A DNA stretch of 64,000 nucleotides. Origin: Burkholderiales bacterium 70-64. Lineage in GTDB: Bacteria; Pseudomonadota; Gammaproteobacteria; Burkholderiales; Burkholderiaceae_E. Below the pieces are notes generated by a model, which worked only from the letters and a program-made list of their open reading frames with translations, was not told the origin of the DNA and did not search any database. Of the stretch, positions 47,164 through 56,360 are shown piece by piece. Numbering within the stretch: the stretch's first letter is position 1; each line of letters begins with the position of its first letter. The stretch lies in NCBI GenBank assembly GCA_001898645.1, contig MKUQ01000021.1:1-64000 (forward strand), in the 5' to 3' direction. The position numbers and the translations under genes were made by a program.

Positions 47164-48030
47164 TTACAAGGCTGCCGCTTTCTCCTCGAACTGAACCGGG
47201 CTGAGATAGTCGAGCACGGAGTGCCGACGCCTGGGGTTGTAGAAGCGCTCGATGTAGTCGAACACATCCGCCCGTGCATCGTCTCGGCTGACGTATTGCT
47301 TGCGGTCCACGCGCTCGGTCTTGAGGCTGGAGAAGAAACTCTCCATTGCTGCGTTGTCCCAGCAATCGCCGCGCCGACTCATGCTGCACGTGATACCGTG
47401 GGCCGAGAGGAGTCGCTGGAACGCTTCGCTCGTGTACTGGCTGCCTTGGTCCGAGTGATGAAGCAGTTCCTTAGGCATGCCTCGACGCCAGACGGCCATC
47501 ACCAAGGCGTCGATGACGAGCTGCGCGGTCATCTCGGGCTTCATCGACCAGCCGACGATTCTGCGCGAGTACAGGTCGAGCACGACCGCCACGAACAGCC
47601 AGCCTTCAGCCGTCCAGATGTATGTGAAGTCGGCAAGCCACTTCTTGTTCGGCGCGTCGGCTTCGAACTCGCGTTGCAGCAGGTTCGGCGCGATGCTGTG
47701 TTCGGGGCGAACGCCGTTGTCGTTCGGCGACCGGCGTCGTTTGCGGCGTGCGGCAAGCCCTGCAGTGTGCATCAATCGCTCGACTCGGTGAATGCCACAC
47801 TTCTCGCCCCAGGCCAGGACGTCGCGCCAGACGCGGCGGCTACCGTAGGTACGGTCGCTCGCCTCGAAGCTCTGTCGTATCAGCCCAATGAGCTTCGTGT
47901 TGGCGACCGAGCGCTTGCTCGGTCGCCTGCCGAGCCACTCGTAGAAGCCGCTCGAGGAGACTTCCAGGACCTCGCACAACACTCGAACCGGCCACACCGC
48001 GCGATGTTTGGCGATGAAGCCGAACTTCAC
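47164..48030 (-). CDS. IS3-family transposase, OrfB (catalytic)
   Basis: 288-residue integrase-core protein. The HTH_21-like start is followed by an rve domain with the DDE residues in LADFTYIWTAEG, LHHSDQGSQYTS and MESFFSSLKTERVD. YIERFYNPRRRHSVLDYLSP is the typical end. GTG start inside the orfA stop (GTGA); the full transposase is expected from frameshifting with orfA. Confidence 0.93.
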   Translation of the reverse strand: MKFGFIAKHRAVWPVRVLCEVLEVSSSGFYEWLGRRPSKRSVANTKLIGLIRQSFEASDRTYGSRRVWRDVLAWGEKCGIHRVERLMHTAGLAARRKRRRSPNDNGVRPEHSIAPNLLQREFEADAPNKKWLADFTYIWTAEGWLFVAVVLDLYSRRIVGWSMKPEMTAQLVIDALVMAVWRRGMPKELLHHSDQGSQYTSEAFQRLLSAHGITCSMSRRGDCWDNAAMESFFSSLKTERVDRKQYVSRDDARADVFDYIERFYNPRRRHSVLDYLSPVQFEEKAAAL

Positions 48031-48320
48031 GTCGGGTCCTTCGCGAAGTAGCCGAGCGCCTTTTTTAGGATGTCCCGCTCCATCTTCACCCGGGCGAGCT
48101 CGCGACGCAGCTGCTCGTTCTCGGCCTGGGTATCGCTCTTGAGCGGCTTGCCGGGCGCGGCCTCGTAGCGGCCGTCCTGGAACTTCTTGACCCAGTCGGC
48201 GACGACGCTTCGGTCAACGCCCAGGTCCTTCGCTACGGCAGCAATCGAGTTGCCAGGCGCCGTCGCCAGGCGGACCGCCTCGCGCTTGAACTCATCGGTG
48301 AACTTCCTGCGGGTTCGCAT
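48027..48320 (-). CDS. IS3-family transposase, OrfA (DNA-binding)
   Basis: 97-residue protein with the HTH_Tnp_1 domain (RRKFTDEFKREAVRLATAPG, then SIAAVAKDLGVDRSVVADWV) and a C-terminal leucine-zipper region (NEQLRRELARVKMERDILKK). The slippery heptamer A AAA AAG lies at 48066-48060, in ILKKAL, where -1 frameshifting would fuse OrfA to OrfB. Confidence 0.92.
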   Translation of the reverse strand: MRTRRKFTDEFKREAVRLATAPGNSIAAVAKDLGVDRSVVADWVKKFQDGRYEAAPGKPLKSDTQAENEQLRRELARVKMERDILKKALGYFAKDPT

Positions 48321-48378
48321 CGCTCTCTCCTAAACACATGTTGCCATCCAATGTGTCCGGAGATTCGGGAGCAGCCCA

Positions 48379-51300
48379 GTGTAGAGCTTGCCGTTCGCGT
48401 CGGACTGGGTCTGCACCCGGCCGAGGCTGTCGTACACGTTGGCGGCGAAGGCCGTGGTGGGGTTGGACGGGTAGAAGACCTTGGTCATGCGCCCCGGCAG
48501 GTCGTACTGGAAGGTGGTGGCCTTGGCCGTGGCGTCGGTGAAGGTGGCGAGGTTGCCGCCGGCGTCGTAGGCGTACTGCACGCTGCGGCTGCCGTCGGAG
48601 ACGGCGGTGATGCGGCCCGAGGCGCTGGTCAGCGTGAGGGTGCGACCCAGACTGTTGCTCACCTGGGTGAGGTCGCTGCCGGAGTAGGTGAAGCTGGCCT
48701 GCACGCCACTGGGGTGCACGTAGCTGCCGATCCTGCCGGCGGCATCGAAGTTCAGCCGGGCCTTGTCGGCCGTCTCGTAGGTGTAGGTGGCGTCGGCGTT
48801 GCGGATGAGCTTGGCCGAATTGGCCGGCGGCGCGTTGTAGCTGCCGTCGGGCAGCCTAACGAAGACCTCGCCGTTGAGGCCGTTGCGCACGATCACGGTG
48901 TTGCCGGTGAGCTGCTCGCCGTACCAGCGCTGGCCCAGCGTGGCCGTCACCATCTTGGTCAGCGGCGCGGCGGCATCGCCGAGCAGGTCGAGCGACACCA
49001 GGGTCTCGGCAATGGTGCCCGCCGCGTCCAGCGCCGAGTCTTCGCCCATCGATTGCAGGCCGTCGGAGCTGGCGCTCGCGCTGGAGGCCAGGTTGTGCGT
49101 CCAGCCCTTGCCCAGGGCGGCCGACTGGTTGCGCATGCCGGAGCTGTAGAGCCGCTCGAAGCGCAGGGCATGCGGGAACTCGCCCACGCCCGTGGCCAGG
49201 TCGCCGTGGGCGTAGACGAAGTAGCCCTTGGTCATGTCGATCGGGTCCCGCAGGCCCAGGCCGGTGAAGCCGGTCAGCGAGTCCAGGCTCCAGGAGGAGG
49301 CCAGGACCGCCGAGTTCAGGACGGGCTGCGAGACCGGGCTGGTGCCGAAGCCCCCGGCCAACCCCCCGCCGATGATGGCGCCGATGCTGTAGCCGCTGAC
49401 GCTCGTATAGATCATGTAGTAGGCCACGCCCGTCCACCCGCCCTCGGTGAGGTTGCAGCGCGCCGGCAGGATCAGCCGCCAGCCGGCGCTCACGGCGCTG
49501 GAGAAGGTGGAGGTCCACGACGAGCAGCCCACGAGATTGGGCTGCACCGCGCTCGCGTAGTTGGCCGCGCGCGCATCGTAGATCCTGTCGCCGGCGGCGG
49601 ACGCGATGTCGATCAGCTTGACCGTGGACACGGCACTCACGCCCGAGGTCTGCTGCACCGCGGTGGATTCCAGGATGCTGCCGTGCATGGCCGCGGTGAA
49701 GAACGCGGCCAGCTCCTTGTTCGTGTTCGCGTCCTGGTTGATCACGCCGACCATGTTGCCGGGCAGGTCCACGTAGGGCGACGTGTTGTAGCCGGCGATG
49801 CCGACCTGATGGTGGAACAGCGTGTTGGTGCGCGACAGGCGGTCGCTGATGTAGGTGGCCTGCACGAGCTGCGCGATCCAGTTCGAGGACAGCAGCGCCA
49901 GCGAGGAACCCAGCGCCAGCTCCGAGGTGTCGGCCGCGCCGGAGGCGCGGGCGTCTTCGAGCCGGGCGCGGTGGCGCTCGATGGCGCCGCGCCCCACCGG
50001 CCCCCAGCCGTTGCCGATCACGAAAGTGCCGCCGGCCTTGATCTGCTGCGTGAACGCCTGGTTCGCGTAGGTGTATGCGTAGGCGCCGTGCGTCACGGTG
50101 AAGCTCACGTTGGCGTAGGTGCCCGGGGTGGTGGCCGTACCGGTGGCAGCCACCGTACCGTCGAGCATCAGCACCGGCTGGTTCGCGCCGTTGTAGGTGA
50201 TGCTCAGGCGCTTGCCGTAGATGGCGTCCGAGGTGTAGGTGGCATCGATGCCCTGGTACTGCAGGCGCAGCGTGGGCTTGTAGCTCGCCGGGATATCGGT
50301 GGTCCATTCGGTGAGCGCCACCGAGGTGTCCTGGTACGGCAGCGTCGTCTGGCGGAGGATCGGGCCGCTGTGCGGGTTGATCGTCATGCCGCCGATCACG
50401 TCGTCGAGCACGCCTGCGGGTTTGTTGGTGCGCAGGTAGGCGGCCAGGTTGCCGGCGTAGGCGGCGAGGTTGTTGCGGATGTTCGTGCGATGGATGTTCT
50501 GCACGTAGTCGGCAGTCACCGTCGCGCCCGAGGTCGCCGCGGCCAGGTAGGCGGCGGCGTTGTAGCCGGTGGCCGTGACGAGATCGATGCCGGTCTTGCG
50601 CGTGTGCGGCTTGTAGCTGGGGTCGAAGTAGTAGCTCGTGCCGCCGATGTTGACCTTGACCCACACGTGGTCGATCTTGATGCTGTAGAGCGCGGCCGTG
50701 GAGCCGGGGCAGCTGCCGGCGGCCGTGGCGGTCACCGAGGCGATGGGCACCTGCCCGTTGCCCAGCAGGTTGAGCACCGCGCACACGTTGGTCGTGTCCA
50801 CGCCGAGCCAGTCGCCGACCTGCGCGGCCATCAGGTTCAGGCGCCCGCGCACGTAGCTGGCGGTGTAGCCGGCCTGGCGCAGCAGATCCACCATCAGGCC
50901 GGCCTGGTCGAAGGCCGTGCCCTGGTTATCCAGGATCGTGCCGACCGGGCCCTTCTGCACGCCCCAGATCGGTACGTACTCGACGTTGTTGCGCACGTAT
51001 TCGTAGATGAGGTCCGGGTCGTTGCGCAGCGCGCGCGCCAGCTCGGGGATCGATGCCGGCCCGGTGGGCGCGGCATCGCCGGCCACGCGCTGCGCGGTTT
51101 GCGCGCCGCCCGTCCGGCCCGAGGGCGGGAGCCGCGGCGCCAGGCCCGGGTTGAGCACCTGGGGCAGCGGGCGCGCGCGGATCGCGCGCTCGGACTCCTC
51201 GGGCGTCACCGGTGCGAGAACGGCCCGGCTCAGGCCCGGCGTTTGCTCGCGAGCCTGGGGCGATGCCGCGCCGCTCTTGCCGGCGCTCTCGGGCGAGGCC

Positions 51301-51434
51301 GCCCCCACCGCGGGCACGCCGTTGCCGAAGGTGATCGGGCCGGCCGCGTGCGCGTGCGTGCCCGCTGCGAGCAGCATCGCCGCGGCAATCGCGGCTGCAG
51401 CGAGCGTCCCGGCGCGGTGTGTCGGATTCGACAT
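48379..51434 (-). pseudogene. Secreted Rhs/YD-repeat protein with transglutaminase-like domain, 3'-truncated by the IS
   Basis: About 1018 codons survive. A signal peptide (LLAAGTHAHAAG), a proline-rich linker, a transglutaminase-like domain (YVRNNVEYVPIWGVQKGPVG to IDHVWVKVNIGGTSYYFDPS), a long unassigned beta-rich middle, a DUF6531-like segment (YAHGDLATGVGEFPHALRFE) and YD repeats (FDAAGRIGSYVHPSG, YAYDAGGNLATFTD). The reading frame enters the IS after SDANGKLYT, so the Rhs core and any C-terminal toxin are lost. In the transglutaminase-like domain the His and Asp are visible, but no Cys is seen at the usual active position (GTAFDQAGL). GGAGGAG precedes ATG 51434. No immunity gene is visible. 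Confidence 0.82.
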
Positions 51435-51521
51435 GGCAATACTCCTCCGGCGAGCCGCTCGCGGCGGCTCGCGCATTCGTCGGTGGACTGCGGGAAAGGG
51501 GAAAGGCGGGCGCCGCGCGCC

Positions 51522-51749
51522 TCAGCTGGGCGCGCCCGTCACCGTGAAGCTCGTGCGGTTGCCGGCCGCGTCGTAGACGTAGGTGATCACCACCCCGTTG
51601 CTGTAGGTCACCTGGGCCAGCCGCCCGAGGCTGTCATAGACATAGCTGGCCGAGCCGGCCAGCGCCGCCGAGGCGCCCAACGCCGCCGCCGATGCCAGCA
51701 CGCACGAGGAGGCGGCCCGCGCAAGTCGTCGCTTCGCAATGAATCCCAT
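51522..51749 (-). CDS. Secreted peptide with one YD repeat
   Basis: 75-residue product with a signal peptide (MGFIAKRRLARAASSCVLAS, then an Ala-rich core ending LAGSA), followed by ASYVYDSLGRLAQVTYSNGV and VITYVYDAAGNRTSFTVTGA: little more than one and a half YD-repeat units. CGGGAGATCGAC precedes ATG 51749. It lies 87 bp upstream of the large Rhs-like gene in the same direction. It may be a truncated copy or an accessory. Confidence 0.7.
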   Translation of the reverse strand: MGFIAKRRLARAASSCVLASAAALGASAALAGSASYVYDSLGRLAQVTYSNGVVITYVYDAAGNRTSFTVTGAPS

Positions 51750-51893
51750 GTCGATCTCCCGAGAAGTACATGGCCTGACCGGCATTGAATCCTCTCGGCG
51801 CCTTGCGCGTAACTACCAAAGATCGCAGGGTGCAAAAGCGACGACGGACGAGGCCTGCGCGAAGCCTCGCCTCGCGGCGTTACAATTTTTCAT

Positions 51894-52235
51894 TTGCCTC
51901 CGACCGTGTCGCTCATCCTGAAGTGCCTCCTCGGCGCACTGGCGGTGCTGCTGATCGCACTGCTGTCCAGGACCAGGAACTTCTACATCGCCGGTCTCGT
52001 TCCGCTGTTCCCGACGTTCGCGCTCATCGCGCACTACGTGGTCGGCACCGAGCGCACGCCGCAGGAGCTGCGCACCACGGCACTCTTCGGCCTGCTGTCG
52101 CTGGCGCCGTACGCCCTGTACCTCGGGGTGGTGTTCTGGCTGAGCGTGAGAGCGCCCCTGTCGGTCACGCTCGTCTCCGCCACGGTGGCGTGGTGCCTGG
52201 GTGCGGCGGTGCTTCTGGCGCTCTGGCCTCGTTAG
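51894..52235 (+). CDS. glpM: GlpM-family membrane protein
   Basis: Small inner-membrane protein (109-113 residues) with three or four helices. The conserved TRNFYIAGLVPLFPTFALIA and HYVVGTERTPQELRTTALFG are the GlpM family core. GlpM was linked to glycerol metabolism and alginate in Pseudomonas; its biochemical role is unknown. The start is TTG 51894 or GTG 51906, both with poor ribosome sites. It is preceded by a short AT-rich stretch (51880-51896) that may contain the promoter. Converges with the DUF748 gene, 13 bp apart. Confidence 0.8.
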   Translation: MPPTVSLILKCLLGALAVLLIALLSRTRNFYIAGLVPLFPTFALIAHYVVGTERTPQELRTTALFGLLSLAPYALYLGVVFWLSVRAPLSVTLVSATVAWCLGAAVLLALWPR

Positions 52236-52248
52236 GGCCGGCGCCGCA

Positions 52249-55200
52249 CTATTTCAGCCTGAGGTCGACGCGCGTCGTCGGCGGCGCGCTCTTGGAGGCG
52301 GAGCCCGGAACCGATGCGGCTTCCCCGGCGGCCTGCGCCGCGGACGGCCTGGCAGCCTCCTCGCCGGCCGGCTGCGGCGCGGATTCCCCGGCCGCCTTTC
52401 CGGCCTGCGCGCCGCCCTCCCCGCCGGCCTGCGCGGGTGCGGCAGCGGCCCCGCTCGTGCCTTCGACCTTGGGCGAGACGATGAACAGGCGCGCAGCCGG
52501 GATATGGCCGTTGTCGGCCAGCCAGCCCTTGACCTGCTGGGCCCGCTCGTTGGCCAGCCGGACCAGCGCGTTCTCGCTCACGCGAGCGTTGGCGAGCAGC
52601 ATGCGTTCCATCTCGGCCACCGGCTGCGACTTCACCAGGCCGATCACGTTGCGCGGCTTGTCGAAGGAGGCCGCCTTGTAGGCCTGCGTGAGGTACTTCT
52701 CGTACTCCTGCGGCGCGACCGTCACCTGGTCGAGCGCCTCGTTGCTCGCGCTGCCGCCGCCCGTGTCCTTGAGCTTCTGCGCCTTGACCGCGCGCTCGAG
52801 CGAGCGCTTGCGCAGCGCCTCGCCGTCGACGGCGCCATCGGCGCGCCCGGAGATGTCCAGGCTGAGCCCGGGCCGGTCGTTGAGCGCCTTGGCGAGCGCC
52901 TCGAGCTTCTCGTGCGCCGGCGCATCGAGCGCGGAGCGGCCCGGCGCGAAGCCGACCCACGACAGCTCCTCGCCGCGAGCGCCGGCCAGGTTCGCGAGCA
53001 GCGAGAACGGCGCGGTGACCGCCTTGACGATCAGGTTGCCGATGATGCGCAGCACGATGCCGGCGATGCTGAACTGGGGATCGTCAAGCGAGCCGCTGAT
53101 GGGCAGGTTGACGTCGATCACGCCGTTGCGGTCTTTCAGCAGCGACACCGCGAACAGCACCGGCAGCTTGAGCGCATCGGGGCTGTCGACCTTCTCGCCG
53201 AAGGTGAGCTGGTCCAGCACGATGTTGTTCTCGGCCGTGAGCTGGCGGTTCTCGACCTTGTAGGAGACCTTGGCCGACAGCTTGCCCTTCTCGATGCCGT
53301 AGCCGACGTACTTGCCGGAGTACGGCGACAGGCGCGGCAGGTCGATGTCGCTGGCGTTGGCCGTCACGTCGAGGAAGAGCGGATCGGCCAGGGGATTCAC
53401 CTTGCCGAGGATCTCGACCGCGCCGGTGTGGTCGATGCGCCCGCGCAGCTCGAGGTCGCCGGCCTCGCCGGGCGTGATGCGCGAGACCTGGCCGTTCAGG
53501 CCGGTGAGGTTGGCCGAGTAGTTCGGCTTGACGAAGAAGTCGCTGAAGTCGACGTTGCCGTTGACCAGCTTCACGCCGCCGATGCGCAGGTTGCGCGGCG
53601 TGCCGCCGGCAGGCCGCGAGGGCGGCGGAAGGGTCACGGTCTGCGCCTTCGACGAGGCCGGCGCGCCGGCCGAGGGCGCCGGAACGGCGCCCGGCGGCAT
53701 GGTTTCGTCCACCGGCGCTGCCGCAGCCGACGCGGGCCGCGGCGCCGGGGCGGGCGTGGCGGCGGCCTCGCCCTGCGGGGCGGAGCGGTCGGCCAGGAGG
53801 TCCTGCAGGTTCAGGCGGCCCTGGGAATTGAGGACCAGGCGCGCATAGAGGTCGGTCAGCGTGACGCCGCCGACGTCGACCTTGAGCGGCTCGGAGGCGA
53901 AGTCGATCGCCTGCAGCGCCAGCGATTTCCAGCGCAGCAGGTCGTTGTTGGCGGCCCTCGAGCGCACGCCGAAGTCGTCGACGGCGGCACTCCCCTTCCA
54001 CCACACCCGCGGGGCGGCGCCCGGCGGCAGCTCGAAGCGCAGATCGCCCTGCGCGCTGGCCGCGCCGCCCGAGACGGTCGCTCGCACGTACTCCGAGAAG
54101 TAGGGCTGGAAGGGAGCGATCGCGAGGCGGCGCACCGCCACGCGCAGCGTGCCCGCCAGCGGGCTGGGCGCCACCTCGCCGGAGACCGCGAGCATGCCGC
54201 CGCGATCGACGCGCGAGCGCAGCGAGAGCTTGATCGGGGGCGCCCGCTCGGCGCTGGACAGGCCGCTGGCCTGGAGGTCGATCCCCTGCAGATGCATGTT
54301 CGCCGCCTGGCCGCCGCGCTCGTCTTCGACGTCGACGCGGAAATCGCCGACCGCGAGCTTGGCCAGCGTGAACGACCAGGGCGACGGCGCGGCCGCGGCA
54401 CTCGCCGGCGCGGGGGCCGGCGTCTTCGCCTTCGTCGGCGAGGCGGGGCGCGCACGCTCGCTGCCCGCGGCCTGTGCGGCGGGCTCGGCGATGCGCTGCA
54501 GGTTGAAGCGATCGTCCTTCTCGCGGCGCACCAGCATCTGGCCGCCGCGGGTCGCCAGCGTGCCGAGCGCGAGCTCGCGCCTGGCGAGGTCGAGCGTCAC
54601 GCCGTCGAGGTCGAGCTGCGGCAGGGTGAGCAGGCTGCGCTTGTCCCAGCGCTGGCGCAGCGACAGCTCCTTCAGCCGGGCTGTCCCCTCTTCGACCCGG
54701 ACCGACGTAGCGCCCCCCTCGGCGGGCGCGACGCGCACGCGCGCGTCGAGCGCCAGCGTGCCGCCGAGCACGTCGAGCGCCAGCGTGCCGCCGAGCACGT
54801 CGAGCGCGACCTGCGGTTCGGCGATCCACCACCAGTTCTTCAACGCCAGGTTGGAGAGCTGCCCCTTGGCGTCGAAGGCGCCCTTCTGCCAGAAGCCGCT
54901 GCCCTTGGCCTGCACCCGCTCGCCGCCGGCCAGCGCCAGCGCCAGGTCGAAGTCGGCGGCCACGTCGGGATCGCTGGCGAGCTTGCGCACGGTGAGGTCG
55001 ATCGGGCCGGCATCCAGGCGCAGCGGCTTGGGGTCGAACTGCGCATCGCCGAAGGCGAGCTTGCCTCCGGTGAAAGCGATCTCGTCGACGCGCCATTGCA
55101 GGGGCGCCGGCGCGGCGTTCGCATTCGTGGCCGTACTGCCCGAACCGCTGCTGCCGGTGCCGCTTCCTGCCGGCGCTGCGCTGCGCTCCCGAGGACGCTC

Positions 55201-56349
55201 GAGCGCCGCCAGCACCGGTTCGAGGAAGCGCGCCTGGCCCGCCTTGCGCTGCACGGCGATCTCGGGCGAGGCGATCGTGACGCGGCCCACCGTGTAGCGG
55301 TTCTCGGGCCAGGCCAGCGAGACCGGATCGACGGCGATCGATTCCACCGCCAGCAGCGGCGTGCCGTCGGGCTGGCGCACGTCGAGCGCAGCGAGCCTGG
55401 CGTTGCCGGTCACCGCGATGGTGGGCGTCTTGCCGGCCGGCTGCGAGAAGACGATCTTGAGCGCGGTATCGAGCTTGGCCGAGCGCAGCTCGACGGGCAG
55501 CGGCAGCGGCGAATAGCCGGTGAAGCGGGTCAGGTCGACGCCGTCGAGATCGACGTCGAGCGTGGAGTCGCGAGTCTCGCTGAACGGCAGCGAGCGCCCC
55601 TCGAGCTCGAACGGCGCGCCGTTGATCGCGGCGTGCAGGCTGGGCTCGACGTAGACCTCTTCGTCGACCGGCAGGCTGGAGACGAAAGGCACCCGCAGCG
55701 CGAACGGCGCCACTTCCTGGCGCACGCCGAGCTTGCCGTCGTCGAAGGCGAAGCGGCCGTCGTCGATCACGATGTTGGCCACCGAGAAGCGCGGCGTCGG
55801 GCCGGGCTCGGAAGGCTGCGCGCTCCATTTGTCGATCAGGTCCTGGATGCTCAGGCGCCCCTGTGCATCGCGCGCCAGGTGCAGCCGCGGCTGGTCCAGG
55901 GTGACGGCCGACAGCACCGGGGCGAGGCGGTACAGCGAACGCCAGGAGAGGTCGGCCATGAGGAGGCGGAAACCGGCGAACTCGGACTTTCCGGCCGGCT
56001 CGGCGACGCTGAGGTCATGCACGCGCAGCACCAGCCGGAACGGGTCGAACTCGATGCGCCCGATCGACACCGGCCGCCCCAGCTCGGGCGGCAGCCGCAG
56101 TTGCAGCTGGTTGTGGATGACGCGCGGCACCACCAGGAAGCCCAGCAGCGCGTAGGCGCCCAGCACGATCGCCGCCCAGATCAGGATGCGCCACAGCAGG
56201 CCCGGGCGACGCCGCGGCGGGGGCGAGGAGGAGGCCGGAAACCGCGGCCCGGGCGGAGATGCGGCCGGCGGAGGTGCGACCGGCGAAGTCGTGGCCGGCG
56301 AGGCTGCGTTCGTGCCTGCCGCCGCCGCGCCGTCGCGTTCGCCGGCCAT
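52249..56349 (-). CDS. DUF748/AsmA-like large envelope protein with OmpA-like end
   Basis: 1366-residue protein. A cytoplasmic Pro/Ala-rich start (about 1-48) is followed by one helix (LWRILIWAAIVLGAYALLGF) and a very long periplasmic part of AsmA/DUF748 repeats (VTLDQPRLHLARDAQGRLSI, VTLTDLYARLVLNSQGRLNL). Near the end an OmpA-like segment appears (FAPGRSALDAPAHEKLEALA). Such proteins are bridge-like lipid-transfer candidates between inner and outer membrane. A perfect 27-bp tandem duplication lies in the coding sequence (54745-54798), doubling the nine residues LDVLGGTLA. Confidence 0.82.
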   Translation of the reverse strand: MAGERDGAAAAGTNAASPATTSPVAPPPAASPPGPRFPASSSPPPRRRPGLLWRILIWAAIVLGAYALLGFLVVPRVIHNQLQLRLPPELGRPVSIGRIEFDPFRLVLRVHDLSVAEPAGKSEFAGFRLLMADLSWRSLYRLAPVLSAVTLDQPRLHLARDAQGRLSIQDLIDKWSAQPSEPGPTPRFSVANIVIDDGRFAFDDGKLGVRQEVAPFALRVPFVSSLPVDEEVYVEPSLHAAINGAPFELEGRSLPFSETRDSTLDVDLDGVDLTRFTGYSPLPLPVELRSAKLDTALKIVFSQPAGKTPTIAVTGNARLAALDVRQPDGTPLLAVESIAVDPVSLAWPENRYTVGRVTIASPEIAVQRKAGQARFLEPVLAALERPRERSAAPAGSGTGSSGSGSTATNANAAPAPLQWRVDEIAFTGGKLAFGDAQFDPKPLRLDAGPIDLTVRKLASDPDVAADFDLALALAGGERVQAKGSGFWQKGAFDAKGQLSNLALKNWWWIAEPQVALDVLGGTLALDVLGGTLALDARVRVAPAEGGATSVRVEEGTARLKELSLRQRWDKRSLLTLPQLDLDGVTLDLARRELALGTLATRGGQMLVRREKDDRFNLQRIAEPAAQAAGSERARPASPTKAKTPAPAPASAAAAPSPWSFTLAKLAVGDFRVDVEDERGGQAANMHLQGIDLQASGLSSAERAPPIKLSLRSRVDRGGMLAVSGEVAPSPLAGTLRVAVRRLAIAPFQPYFSEYVRATVSGGAASAQGDLRFELPPGAAPRVWWKGSAAVDDFGVRSRAANNDLLRWKSLALQAIDFASEPLKVDVGGVTLTDLYARLVLNSQGRLNLQDLLADRSAPQGEAAATPAPAPRPASAAAAPVDETMPPGAVPAPSAGAPASSKAQTVTLPPPSRPAGGTPRNLRIGGVKLVNGNVDFSDFFVKPNYSANLTGLNGQVSRITPGEAGDLELRGRIDHTGAVEILGKVNPLADPLFLDVTANASDIDLPRLSPYSGKYVGYGIEKGKLSAKVSYKVENRQLTAENNIVLDQLTFGEKVDSPDALKLPVLFAVSLLKDRNGVIDVNLPISGSLDDPQFSIAGIVLRIIGNLIVKAVTAPFSLLANLAGARGEELSWVGFAPGRSALDAPAHEKLEALAKALNDRPGLSLDISGRADGAVDGEALRKRSLERAVKAQKLKDTGGGSASNEALDQVTVAPQEYEKYLTQAYKAASFDKPRNVIGLVKSQPVAEMERMLLANARVSENALVRLANERAQQVKGWLADNGHIPAARLFIVSPKVEGTSGAAAAPAQAGGEGGAQAGKAAGESAPQPAGEEAARPSAAQAAGEAASVPGSASKSAPPTTRVDLRLK
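54745..54798. repeat. In-frame 27-bp tandem duplication inside the DUF748 gene
   Basis: Two perfect copies of a 27-bp unit (GTCGAGCGCCAGCGTGCCGC through CGAGCAC) with the beginning of a third. It encodes LDVLGGTLA twice and keeps the frame. It looks like recent slippage in a repetitive beta-strand region. Confidence 0.8.
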
Positions 56350-56360
56350 CGCGTGTCCGC

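Larger units (their letters stand above)
47130..48378 (-). mobile_element. IS3-family insertion sequence, 1249 bp
   Basis: Complete-looking element with two overlapping reading frames and 25-bp imperfect terminal inverted repeats. The left end is TGGGCTGCCCCCGAATCTCC (47130 on); the right end, read inward on the other strand, is TGGGCTGCTCCCGAATCTCC (48378 back). One mismatch separates them over 25 bp. The flanking bases (CGG and GTG) do not form a target duplication. It truncates different genes on its two sides, indicating recombination or deletion through the element. Confidence 0.9.
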
